Assembly: GCF_900446215.1 (NCBI RefSeq)
Contig: NZ_UAQZ01000018.1
Coordinates: 186,001 to 250,000 of the forward strand
Length of the DNA: 64,000 nt
Direction of reading: 5' to 3'
DNA from: Burkholderia cenocepacia
Lineage (GTDB): Bacteria > Pseudomonadota > Gammaproteobacteria > Burkholderiales > Burkholderiaceae
Shown here in pieces: positions 17,122 through 25,470 of the stretch. A program made the position numbers and the translations under genes. The notes below the pieces were generated by a model. That model ran no database searches and was not told the origin of the DNA. It saw only the letters and a list, made by a program, of their open reading frames with translations. How positions within the stretch are numbered: the first letter of the stretch is position 1; each line of letters opens with the position of its first letter.

Positions 17122-17912
17122 CGCCCCCGCTGCTGGACGTCCGTCACCTGACGCTCGGCTACGGCGACGAGCCGCGCACGACCGTGCTTGCCGACGTGTC
17201 GCTGTCGGTCGAGTGCGGCGAAATCGTCGCGTTGATCGGCCCGAGCGGGACCGGCAAGTCGAGCCTCCTGCGCGCGCTGGCCGGGCTGGAGCGGCCGCAA
17301 TCCGGCACCGTGTCCGTCGACGGCGCGCTGCTGCAGGGCCCGCACCCGAGGATCGCGATCGCGTTCCAGGACCCGTGCCTGTTGCCGTGGCTGTCGACCG
17401 AAAGAAACGTCGCGTTCGGGCTTGCCTTCGCGCATCAGGAACGCCTCACGCGCGATCAGCAACGCGAACGCGTCCGCTCGGCGCTGCGCGCAGTCGGGCT
17501 CGACGCCGCCGCGTCGCTGCGCCCGGCTCAGCTTTCCGGCGGGATGGCGCAGCGTGCGGCGCTGGCGCGCGCACTGGCGCGTCAGCCGCACGCGCTGCTG
17601 CTCGACGAGCCCTTTTCGGCGCTCGACGAAGTCACGCGCGCCGCGATGCAGCAGTTGCTGCTGAACATCGTCGCGACGACGCGCTGCGCGACGGTGCTCG
17701 TGACCCACGATATCGACGAGGCGCTGCTGGTGGCCGATCGCATCGTGCTGCTCGGCACGCAGGGCCGCTTCATCGACGCGTGGCAGGTCGATTTCCCGCA
17801 TCCGCGCGACGCGTTCGTCAGCGAACTCGGCACGATGCGCATCGACATCCTGAAGGCGTTGCAGGCCGGCATGAAGCGCCCGCACGCGTCCGAACCCCAT
17901 CCCTTGAACTGA
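17118..17912 (+). CDS. ABC importer ATP-binding protein (SsuB/TauB/NrtD type)
   Basis: 264 residues. Walker A 'GPSGTGKSSL' at 41-50, Q-loop 'IAFQDPCLLPWLSTERNV', signature 'LSGGMAQRAALARAL', Walker B 'ALLLDEPFSALDE' and H-loop 'VLVTHDIDEALLVADRI' are all present. The 'LLPWL' after the Q-loop is characteristic of the sulfonate/taurine/nitrate subfamily. It should energise uptake with the permease at 19,107 and the (now interrupted) binding protein at 17,924. Confidence 0.9.
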   Translation: MTPPLLDVRHLTLGYGDEPRTTVLADVSLSVECGEIVALIGPSGTGKSSLLRALAGLERPQSGTVSVDGALLQGPHPRIAIAFQDPCLLPWLSTERNVAFGLAFAHQERLTRDQQRERVRSALRAVGLDAAASLRPAQLSGGMAQRAALARALARQPHALLLDEPFSALDEVTRAAMQQLLLNIVATTRCATVLVTHDIDEALLVADRIVLLGTQGRFIDAWQVDFPHPRDAFVSELGTMRIDILKALQAGMKRPHASEPHPLN

Positions 17913-17923
17913 CCTCCCTATCC

Positions 17924-19114
17924 ATGTGCCAGATTCCGATGTCGCGCCGCGAATGGCTGAAGCTCGCGGCCCTGTTCACCGCGACGGGCGCCGCCCCGTT
18001 GCTGTCGATGGCGAACGCGCACGCCGCGGCCGAACCGGATGCGCCGGTTCGCATCGGCTATCTGCCGATCACCGACGCGGCCCCGCTGCTGGTCGCCCAC
18101 AACAACGGCTATTTCGCGTCCGAAGGGCTGACGGTCGAGCAACCCAAGCTGCTGCGCAGCTGGGCGCAACTCGTCGAGGCGTTCCTGTCCGGCCAGGTCA
18201 ACGTCGTGCACCTGCTGTCGCCGATGACGCTGTGGGCACGCTACGGCAGCCGCGCGCCGGCGAAGGTGGTCGCATGGAACCATGTGAACGGCTCCGGGCT
18301 GACGGTCGCGCCCGACATCGATTCGCTGCGCGATCTCGGCGGCAAGACCGTCGCGATTCCGTTCTGGTACTCGATTCACAACGTCGTGCTGCAGGACATG
18401 CTGCGCGAGCAGGGGCTCGTCCCCGTGCTCAAGCGGCGCGGCACGCCCGCGGCGAACGAGGTCAACCTCGTCGTCATGGCGCCGTCGGACATGCTGCCCG
18501 CGCTCGCCGCGCGCTAGATCTCCGGGTATATCGTCGCGGAGCCGTTCAACGCGACCGCGGAATTGATGAAGATCGGCAAGATCCTGCGTTTCACCGGCGA
18601 TGTCTGGAAGAACCATGCGTGCTGCGTCGTGTTCATGCACGAGCACGATCTGACGCAGCGCCCCGCGTGGTCGCAAAAGGTCGTCAACGCGATCGTGAAG
18701 GCGCAGCTGTGGGCGCGCTCGCATCCGCAGGAAACCGCGCAACTGCTGTCGAAGGACGGCACGCACCGCTATTCGCCGCACACGCTCGCGTCGCTCGATC
18801 GCGTGCTGGTGCCGTCGGCGTCGCTGGCCGATACCTATCGGGCGAGCGGCGCGATCCGCCACGCCGACTGGCACGCGAAGCGGATCGACTTCCAGCCGTA
18901 TCCGTTCCCGAGCTATACCGAGGCGCTGGTGCAGCGGCTGAAGCGGACGGTGGTCGACGGCGACAGCGCATTCCTCGCGTCGCTCGATCCGGCGTTCGCG
19001 GCCCGCGACCTGGTCGACGACCGGTTCGTGCGCAAGAGCATCGACGCGGTGGGCGGGCTGACCGCGTTCGGTCAATCGGGCGGGTTCCGCCGCGAGGAGA
19101 TCGTCGTTGTCTGA
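17924..19114 (+). pseudogene. ABC substrate-binding protein interrupted by an in-frame amber codon
   Basis: The frame from ATG 17,924 encodes a twin-arginine-like leader ('SRREWLKLAALF') and an NMT1/SsuA-type binding protein ('VRIGYLPITDAAPLLVAHNNGYFASEGL'). At 18,515-18,517 a TAG stop interrupts 'LPALAAR-stop-ISGYIVAEPFNATAEL'; the same frame then continues without any other stop to 19,114. 'EISGYIVAEPFNA' would be the expected text, so a single GAG-to-TAG change explains it. The first 197 residues could be made but lack the second lobe. Intact transporter genes sit on both sides. Confidence 0.85.
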
Positions 19115-19934
19115 TGCGCTTGCTACCCGCCGCTCGTCCGCACCCGGCACGCGCCGGACCGGCGGCGCCCGTTCCCCGGCACATGCGGCCGCGGGATGGC
19201 TCGGCGTGGCCGGGCTCGTGGCGACGGTCGTGGTCTGGTGGGCCGCGATCCATGCGTTGACCGAGCCTGGCTCGCTCGGCCGGCAGTTCGCGCCGGACAG
19301 CGCGCTCGTCAGCCTGCGCTCGCTATGCGCAGACGATCATCTGCTCGAACACGCGCTCGTCAGCCTGCGACGCATCGGCGTCGGGCTCGGCGCGGCGCTG
19401 CTGGCCGGCGTCCCGCTCGGCTTGTTGCTCGGCCGCGTGCAATGGGTCGAGCGGATGCTGTCGCCGACGTTCCAGTTCCTGCGCATGGTGTCGCCGTTGT
19501 CGTGGATGCCGCTTGCGGTCATGTCGTTCGGCATCGGCGACCGCGCGATCTACTTCCTGCTCGGGTTCGCCGCGTTGTGGCCGGTGCTGATGAGCACGGC
19601 GGCCGGCGTCAAGCAGATCGACCGGCGCTGGCTGCAACTCGGCGCAAGCCTCGCGGCCACCCGCCGCGAGCTGCTGGTCCATATCGTGCTGCCCGCGATC
19701 GCGGGGCCGCTGCTCAACGGCACCCGGCTCGCGATCGGCATCCTGTGGATCGTGCTGGTGCCGGCCGAGATGCTCGGCGTCAACGCGGGCCTCGGCTACC
19801 TGATCCTCGATACGCGCGACCGGCTCGCGTACGCGGAGCTGACCGCGGTGATCGTCGTCATCGGCGCGCTGGGTTTCGTACTCGATGGCATCACTCGGTT
19901 GCTAGCCCGCGCTTTGCTTGCACCGGGACACTAG
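19107..19934 (+). CDS. ABC importer permease (SsuC/TauC type)
   Basis: 275 residues if the TTG at 19,107 is used; it overlaps the binding-protein stop by 8 bases. A Pro/Arg-rich cytoplasmic N-terminus is followed by about six membrane segments. The EAA loop is visible as 'LLVHIVLPAIAGPLLNGTRLAIGILWIVLVPAEML', which contacts the ATPase. Last gene of the cluster. The C-terminus 'ARALLAPGH' is short, and the composition drops immediately after the stop, so the end may mark a junction. Confidence 0.86.
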   Translation: MSDALATRRSSAPGTRRTGGARSPAHAAAGWLGVAGLVATVVVWWAAIHALTEPGSLGRQFAPDSALVSLRSLCADDHLLEHALVSLRRIGVGLGAALLAGVPLGLLLGRVQWVERMLSPTFQFLRMVSPLSWMPLAVMSFGIGDRAIYFLLGFAALWPVLMSTAAGVKQIDRRWLQLGASLAATRRELLVHIVLPAIAGPLLNGTRLAIGILWIVLVPAEMLGVNAGLGYLILDTRDRLAYAELTAVIVVIGALGFVLDGITRLLARALLAPGH

Positions 19935-20225
19935 TACGGTCAAAGATAAATCCCGAAGGCGACGCGCACCAACGGACGAGCGTCTTCAGATGTGTAGTGG
20001 GAAGCGAAGATCGTAACCGTACGTCGGGTACGATTCTTCGCTCTAGCAAATGTGTGCCCGAGTCCAACTCGAAAGGTATCTCGCGAAGCTCGGGTTATCG
20101 GCTACATCAACGGCTTGAAACTAAAGGTGTCCTGCCTCGTGAATCTCAACGCCGGGGATTAATCATGCAGTCGGCCAGCACGGTTCCCGGGAGATCTATT
20201 CGACCCACGATGCACGAATAGCCTA
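19935..20225. other. Gap at a composition boundary
   Basis: 291 bases between the ABC permease and the convergent DJ-1 gene. Lower GC than the left side; no gene, repeat or tRNA recognised. A likely junction between the ABC cluster and the catabolic block. Confidence 0.4.
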
Positions 20226-20987
20226 TTAAGGCAGAGCGTTATAGTGAGCCATTGCGCCGTCGCGATAGGAACGAACCATCGTTTCCATCATGCCCTCGAA
20301 CGCGGAGACCAGTTGAGGCCCAGCACTCTGTGGCGTCCCAGTCTTGTAAGGCGGATGCGGGTCATACTCGATGATCAGTTCCGCTAACTGTGCGGCCGGC
20401 TCGCCGAACGCCTTCGCCGCGACGAGCAGCGACGCCTCGAAACTGCCGATCCCTGGCCCAGCGGTGTAGAGGTTCCCGTCGACGACCGTGCCGCCGCCCT
20501 CGCGAACGACCTCGGACGCCCCCAGACTCTCGACGATCGATAGCGAGTTGTAGCTCGACGTCACTCGCTTACCTTTGAGCAGGCCCGCGGCGCCGAGAAG
20601 CACTACTCCGTTGCAGATACCGATAACGTATTTCGCGTCCTTCGCCTTGTCCGCGACGAAATTGACAACCTCGGGATCGTTCTGAATTTCAGGCGGAAGC
20701 ATTGGTACCGCGAGCACGTCCACATCCGGGCATGTTGAAAACGTCTCGTTCGGCTTGGTCCACCACGACGGGAAACCTTCAACGAGGTCATAGTTCTTCC
20801 AAACCAATAGGATTTCGGCCCCGGGCATCAACCCGAACACCGTCTGTACGCCCACCATATCCATCGGGATAAATCCCGGTCCGACTACGATGGCAACCCG
20901 AAATGGTCTCTCCGCCCGCGCTGCAAGATCTTCCCGCAGAGCTCTGACCGACGGGAGGTCCGTCTCTCTCGGCAAATTGTCTTTCAT
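20226..20987 (-). CDS. DJ-1/PfpI family protein, isonitrile-hydratase-like
   Basis: 253 residues. 'RVAIVVGPGFIPMDMVGVQTVFGLMPGAEI' opens the class I glutamine-amidotransferase-like fold, and the nucleophile elbow is 'YVIGICNGVVLLGAAGLLKGKRVTS' with the Cys at about residue 129. The 'xGAAGLLxGKRxTS' stretch after the Cys resembles isonitrile hydratase (InhA), which hydrates isonitriles to N-formamides, rather than peptidases. Extra ~30-residue N- and C-terminal extensions are present. An alpha/beta hydrolase gene lies upstream on the same strand and a nitrilase lies 6 kb away, consistent with a nitrile/isonitrile theme. Confidence 0.78.
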   Translation of the reverse strand: MKDNLPRETDLPSVRALREDLAARAERPFRVAIVVGPGFIPMDMVGVQTVFGLMPGAEILLVWKNYDLVEGFPSWWTKPNETFSTCPDVDVLAVPMLPPEIQNDPEVVNFVADKAKDAKYVIGICNGVVLLGAAGLLKGKRVTSSYNSLSIVESLGASEVVREGGGTVVDGNLYTAGPGIGSFEASLLVAAKAFGEPAAQLAELIIEYDPHPPYKTGTPQSAGPQLVSAFEGMMETMVRSYRDGAMAHYNALP

Positions 20988-21073
20988 CCTTCTTCCTTTT
21001 CGAATTCAATCCAGACAAAGCGTCGTCGCCGGCCGGCTACTCAAGTCGCACCGCTCGACGCCCCTTCGGCAGA

Positions 21074-21877
21074 TCAGTGTCGCGTGCGACCTTCCCCAAG
21101 CTCGTTAGCGAACTTCCGAATGCGGGCAGAGATCTCGGTCGGCGCCTCAAGAGGCGACAGATGGCCGACCCCGGGGAGAATTTCGAGCCGAGCGTGCGCA
21201 ACACGGGGCAGAAGTTCTGCTTGAAGTGTCTCGACACGGTCGACCTGGTCTCGTTCGCCGGCGATCACCAGGACAGGGATATCGATCGCTGCGACGTCGG
21301 CGGTAATGTCTTCCTTCATTGCGATGTTCGGCCATGCAAACTTCGCATTCGGTGCTCCGCGGAGACTATCCTCGATGACCTGTTCACGAAGCTCGGCAGC
21401 AAGCTGACTACCCGTCAACACGTTGTCGAGCACCCAGCTGATCGACTCCCGTGAATCGTAAGCGCCCGTCATTGTCGTACGTTGCTCCTCGGACAGCGCC
21501 ATCGGGGACGGCGGCGACGGTGCGACCAGCACCAGTCCCTCCAAACCCTTGAGGCGACGCGACGCAATGAGCTGCGCGACCTTTCCCCCCATCGAATGGC
21601 CCACGAGAATGTAGCGCGACAGCCCCAGACCCTCGATTACACCCTGCGCGTCATCAGCCAGATGCGAGATCGAGTAGCCTGCCTTGGGCGCCTCCGAGTT
21701 CCCCCAGCCGCGATGATCGGTCGCGACGGTCCGGAACTCGTTCGACAAGTCGTCCGTAACCATACTCCACGTGCGCGACGATCCGCCCCAGTAGTGGAGG
21801 AAGACCACTGCCACGTCGCCATGCCCCTTGTCGGCGACGCGAATTCGTACGCCGTTTGATTGAATATCCGTTGCCAT
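21074..21877 (-). CDS. Alpha/beta hydrolase
   Basis: 267 residues. The nucleophile elbow is 'LVGHSMGGKVAQLIA' (Ser at about 94); 'VAVVFLHYWGGSSRTW' has the oxyanion-hole turn; the acid is probably in 'VIAGERDQVDR' and the base His in 'LPGVGHLSPLEAP'. All triad positions are present. The substrate is unknown; a small-molecule esterase, amidase or dehalogenase are alternatives. It sits ~86 bases upstream of the DJ-1 gene on the same strand and is divergent from the LysR regulator at 22,038. Confidence 0.86.
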   Translation of the reverse strand: MATDIQSNGVRIRVADKGHGDVAVVFLHYWGGSSRTWSMVTDDLSNEFRTVATDHRGWGNSEAPKAGYSISHLADDAQGVIEGLGLSRYILVGHSMGGKVAQLIASRRLKGLEGLVLVAPSPPSPMALSEEQRTTMTGAYDSRESISWVLDNVLTGSQLAAELREQVIEDSLRGAPNAKFAWPNIAMKEDITADVAAIDIPVLVIAGERDQVDRVETLQAELLPRVAHARLEILPGVGHLSPLEAPTEISARIRKFANELGEGRTRH

Positions 21878-22004
21878 CCTTGCTGCACTCCATGTCCACT
21901 ACCGATTGCGACACGACCCACGCTGACTGCGCCAGCGTTGAATCCGTAGCGGCATCGTAAAAGTTGGTGCCCCTAGAGACAATTCACGTTTCGAGATATG
22001 CAGT

Positions 22005-22021
22005 CGATAATGTAGGTATCG
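22005..22021. promoter_or_regulatory. LysR-type operator candidate
   Basis: CGATA-N7-TATCG dyad (22,005-22,009 and 22,017-22,021), which contains the T-N11-A LysR box. It lies 16 bases before the LysR start and within the divergent promoter region shared with the alpha/beta hydrolase. Confidence 0.5.
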
Positions 22022-22037
22022 AATCGGCGAGACGCTC

Positions 22038-22955
22038 ATGGATCAATTCACATGCATCAATGTCTTTGTGGCCGCAGTTGACGAAGGTAGCCTCGCTGCG
22101 GCGGCGCGGCGCTTCGGTTTTTCCGCAGCTATGGCCGGCAAGTACGTCAGCGAACTGGAGTCCACGCTAAATGCGAGACTTCTTCAACGCACCACCCGAC
22201 GTTTAAACCTGACCGATGTCGGCCGAGCCTACTACGACCGATGTGTACAAATTCTGGATGCCCTTGCCGAAGCAAACCGCGAGGCAAGTGACTCTCAGAC
22301 CATTGCACGCGGAGTCCTGCGAATTGCGGCGCCTGTCACGTTTGGCGCGTTGCATTTGGGCAATGTGGTTGCGCGCTACATGGAGCGCCACCCTCATGTC
22401 AATGTCGACGTTTCGCTGAGCGATCGTTATGTGAATCTGCTAGAAACGGGAGCGGACCTTGCAATCCGAATTGGAACGCTTGCCGACTCCAGCATGGTCG
22501 CGCGGAAGATTGCTCCCTGCCGCATGATTGTGTGTGCATCTCCAGCGTACTTGAAACGTCACGGCACACCGCATACGCCGGAGGAATTAGGACAAGCACA
22601 ACGCCTTACTTTCAGCGAGGCTGTTTCGAGCGGGGACTGGACGCTCAGGGACGAGAAAGACCGGCCCCATGTCATCGATGGAACCTGTCGTATGTCGGCA
22701 AATAACATGCAGATGCTACTTGCCTCAACGCTTGCTGGCGCAGGTATAGCTTACGGCCCGACGTTTGTTTTCGGTAAGTACGTTGCGCGTGGCGAACTGG
22801 TTGCCTTATTGCCCACGTACCGCACGACGGAATTGACGATTCAGGCTGTCTATCCCAGCACGCGCCATGTCCCACTCAAAGTTCGCGAATTCATTGATGA
22901 TCTCGTCGAGTCGTTTGGAGACGAACCATCCTGGGACAATTGGCGTCAGGTGTGA
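22038..22955 (+). CDS. LysR-family transcriptional regulator
   Basis: 305 residues. N-terminal winged helix 'FVAAVDEGSLAAAARRFGFSAAMAGKYVSELESTLNARLLQRTTRRL' (about 10-56), then the effector domain ('GVLRIAAPVTFGALHLGNVVARYMERHPHVNV'). It is divergent from the hydrolase/DJ-1 pair, which it most likely regulates via the CGATA dyad. Codon use is less GC-rich than in the flanking ABC cluster, matching an acquired block. Confidence 0.9.
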   Translation: MDQFTCINVFVAAVDEGSLAAAARRFGFSAAMAGKYVSELESTLNARLLQRTTRRLNLTDVGRAYYDRCVQILDALAEANREASDSQTIARGVLRIAAPVTFGALHLGNVVARYMERHPHVNVDVSLSDRYVNLLETGADLAIRIGTLADSSMVARKIAPCRMIVCASPAYLKRHGTPHTPEELGQAQRLTFSEAVSSGDWTLRDEKDRPHVIDGTCRMSANNMQMLLASTLAGAGIAYGPTFVFGKYVARGELVALLPTYRTTELTIQAVYPSTRHVPLKVREFIDDLVESFGDEPSWDNWRQV

Positions 22956-23198
22956 CACGAGACTGCGGCGAAACGCCAAAGGGTTCACCCGAGAACGGTG
23001 AATTGATCATCGCCCCAGGCGTCGGCGATTCAATCACACTTGGACGCGACTTCTAGCTGTGGTGAAGCCGCTCGACGTCGCACCAGTGATTTTTGCATTG
23101 TGGTATCCACCAGGAAAAGGCGCCAAGCTCAAATGACGCCTTTGCCGCGAGCCCGTTTCTCACGGGCGCTCAACTCCGATGGATCGACTCCTGTTACC

Positions 23199-23880
23199 TT
23201 ACTTCCGGACCATCGGAATCTGCAGATTAGTCGGTCGGTTGAGTTCGGTATCGAAGCCCCGACCATCTATGTTTCGAGCACCCCAGAACATCATCCCGTG
23301 CGAAAGGTAAACCAGATCGTATTCCTTAAAATACTTTCCGGCTGACAGACCGAGAGGGACAAAGTCCTTGTCGAAGACGCTCTGAGTCTGCCCGATCTCC
23401 CATTTCGCGTAACCATGAGAAGCGACCGTATTCAGCACGTTCGCAAACCCTTGCATCAAGGGTGTCACCGAATAGGCCTCATCAGCAATGAAATCCACCT
23501 TCTGCGCGCCCGGCGCAATCGGGTGCTCGCCGCGCCAAAGCATGTGACCCTTGATCTGCATCCGCGCAAGGGGTGCCTTTCCATAAGGATCCGCAAAGGT
23601 CACAACGGTTAACTCAAACCGGTTATCCGGCAACGCTTTGAAGTCACGCGCGGAGATAAAACGGTTTGATCGTGCCGTCGGCATTCTTTTGGGCGCTTGG
23701 GCGGACTTCCGGTGCGATGCTGGTCCATTCACCAAGCACTGCTTGCTGCGTCTGTTCGAGTGACATCGGTGCAACTCCTTGTGAAGCAGATGATGACGCG
23801 GAATTAGGAAGCGTTGAGCAGGCGGTGAACACGGGCGACAGGAGCGCCAAGATAACGAGAACAGAGCGACGTGTAAGCAT
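23199..23880 (-). pseudogene. Lipoprotein gene broken by a single-base frameshift
   Basis: The 5' part (start 23,880) encodes a lipoprotein signal 'LVILALLSPVFTACST' with a lipobox Cys, then 'LGEWTSIAPEVRPSAQ' and 'NADGTIKPFYLRA' before a stop at 23,644. From about 23,655 a second frame carries on with 'ARDFKALPDNRFELTVVTFADPYG' and reads through to 23,199 ('NRPTNLQIPMVRK'). Joining them needs the loss of one base in TTTTATCTCCGCG. Together they make ~226 residues of a periplasmic lipoprotein of unknown function. The promoter carries a large palindrome just before the IS407 copy. Confidence 0.75.
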
Positions 23881-23902
23881 CGTGGAAGTCCCCTTGGGCG
23901 AT

Positions 23903-23945
23903 TATGATGGTCGTCATAGTAGCATGCACTATGCTACCCATCATA
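23903..23945. promoter_or_regulatory. 43-base nested palindromic operator
   Basis: TATGATGG (23,903-23,910) pairs with CCATCATA (23,938-23,945), and CATAGT (23,915-23,920) with ACTATG (23,928-23,933). All share one centre at 23,924. The layout fits two repressor dimers, as in TetR-type operators, about 25 bases upstream of the lipoprotein start. The IS407 copy begins 3 bases beyond it, so the divergent regulator gene that would normally lie there is gone. Confidence 0.65.
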
Positions 23946-23994
23946 GTTGACCTGCCCCCTTCAATAGGGCCAATGGGCTTCTAGCAAAGTCCCT

Positions 23995-24857
23995 TTAAAC
24001 CAGCTCCTGGAAAGCGGCAGGAGCATCCGCGGTTGCCCGATGTTTCGCCGCAAACTCTGACGGCGCAAGGTAGTTCAGTGCACTGTGCGGCCGTTGCTCG
24101 TTGTAGTCCTGACGCCATGCCGCGATGACAGCCCGAGCGTGCGCGAGCGTCGTGAACCAGTGCTCGTTAAGGCATTCGTCGCGGAATTTGCCGTTGAACG
24201 ATTCGATGTACGCATTCTGCGTTGGCTTGCCCGCCTGAATCAACTTCAGAGTGACGCCGTTCGCATATGCCCACTGGTCAAGCGCGCGGCTCGTAAATTC
24301 GGGTCCCTGGTCTGTTCGCACCGCCTTGGGATAGCCACGGAAGCGAGCTGCACGGTCCAATGCTCCCGGGCGACATATAAACCTGAGATACCATGGTCGA
24401 CGACGATGTCGACAGCCTCTTTCGTGAAATCGTCGACGACGGTCAGGCACTTCACGCGCCGGCCGTTGGAAAGCGCATCCATCACGAAATCGATTGACCA
24501 CACCTCGTTGGGTGCGCCTGGCAATGCCAGTTGCTCGCGCTCAATCATTACGCCGTGGCGCTTGCGACGGCGCCGCACAGCCAGCCCTGCGTCACGGTAC
24601 AGGCGATAGATGCGCTTGTGATTGGCGTGCGTGCCTTCGCGCTCCACCAGGGCATGCAGTCGGCGGTAACCGAATCGACGACGTTCGTGCGCCAACTCCA
24701 CCAGACGCGCCGCTAGCACATCATTCTCATGGTCCGGCTTCGCGTCGTAATGCAGCACGCTGCGAGAAAGCCCGACAAGCCGGCAGGCGCGGCGCTCGGA
24801 GAGGTTGACCTTCTCCCGAATCGCCGACACTGCCTCGCGTTTGGCTTGCGGGCTCAG
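23995..24857 (-). pseudogene. IS3-family orfB transposase, frameshifted
   Basis: DDE transposase of the IS407 group: 'NEVWSIDFVMDALSNGRRVKCLTVVDDFTKE', 'RTDQGPEFTSRALDQWAYANGV' and 'AYIESFNGKFRDECLNEHWF' supply the three acidic residues. In this copy two extra bases near 24,364 shift the frame after 'ISGLYVAR', so the reading frame from the 5' side ends at 24,246 and the Glu-containing part is out of frame. Normally made by -1 frameshifting from orfA. This copy could move only if helped by the other one. Confidence 0.85.
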
Positions 24858-25117
24858 GGCTTTCCCTTGACGACGACCTTCAACGCTTCCATATCGAGCA
24901 TTGCTTCGGCCAGCAGTTTCTTCAGCCGGGCATTCTCCACCTCGAGGTCCTTGAGCCGGCGGGCTTCCGAGACCTCCATGCCGCCAAACTTCGCGCGCCA
25001 GGTGTAGAACGACGCGTCACTGAACCCGTGCTTCCTGCACAGTTCCTTGACCGGCATACCGGCCTCGGCTTCCTTCAGAAACCCGATGATTTGCTGTTCC
25101 GTAAAGCGCTTCTTCAT
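24854..25117 (-). CDS. IS3-family orfA (copy 1)
   Basis: 87 residues 'MKKRFTEQQIIGFLKEAEAG...' with a helix-turn-helix ('VKELCRKHGFSDASFYTWRAKFGG') and a C-terminal leucine-zipper-like helix ('LEVENARLKKLLAEAMLDMEALK'). It binds the IS ends and provides the N-terminal part of the OrfAB fusion. Confidence 0.88.
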   Translation of the reverse strand: MKKRFTEQQIIGFLKEAEAGMPVKELCRKHGFSDASFYTWRAKFGGMEVSEARRLKDLEVENARLKKLLAEAMLDMEALKVVVKGKP

Positions 25118-25181
25118 GTTCGTCTTCTCTCCGAAAACGAACTTTACTAGACTCCAGCTGGCCCTGTTTGCAGGGGGCAGG

Positions 25182-25310
25182 TCAGACGCGTCGCTTTCTT
25201 CCAATACTGCCGTCAATGTCGCCGGCGATGCGGAATACGTCGGCGATACCAAAGAGCTGCGTTGGCATGCATCCGTCATAGGCAAGGACCGCAATCCGCA
25301 CGTTCTTCAT
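25182..25310 (-). pseudogene. GlxA/FtrA-type AraC regulator, 5' fragment cut by IS407
   Basis: From ATG 25,310 the minus strand reads 'MKNVRIAVLAYDGCMPTQLF' then 'GIADVFRIAGDIDG', the opening of the DJ-1/PfpI-like domain of GlxA-family regulators. After 42 codons it meets the IS end, which supplies the stop. The remaining ~280 residues including the AraC DNA-binding domain are absent from the window. It was divergent from the metallo-hydrolase gene at 25,471 and probably once regulated it. Confidence 0.65.
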
Positions 25311-25355
25311 GGGCTTCCTGAAAACGCATCGAGTGACCATTTTCACCTAATTATA

Positions 25356-25367
25356 GTCAATATTGAC
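25356..25367. promoter_or_regulatory. Perfect 12-base palindrome in divergent promoter
   Basis: GTCAATATTGAC, centred between the truncated GlxA-type regulator (start 25,310) and the metallo-hydrolase (start 25,471). It is AT-rich and in a position to be an operator for the lost regulator. Confidence 0.4.
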
Positions 25368-25470
25368 ATACACCCACGTCGATGACCGGGACGATAATCG
25401 GTTACATGGGTTGGTGTGCCTCGCTCGACGTTGGCACCCTCGAACAAGCAAACCGACACGGATCGAAATC

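Larger units (their letters stand above)
23948..25184 (-). mobile_element. IS407-type IS3-family element, copy 1
   Basis: 1,237 bases bounded by TGACCTGCCCCC... and its inverted complement. It is almost identical to the copy at 31,702-32,937 but in opposite orientation. Differences: a one-base deletion in the leader before orfA and a two-base insertion in orfB near 24,364. No 4-base target duplication: flanks are TAGT (left) and GACG (right). Confidence 0.88.
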
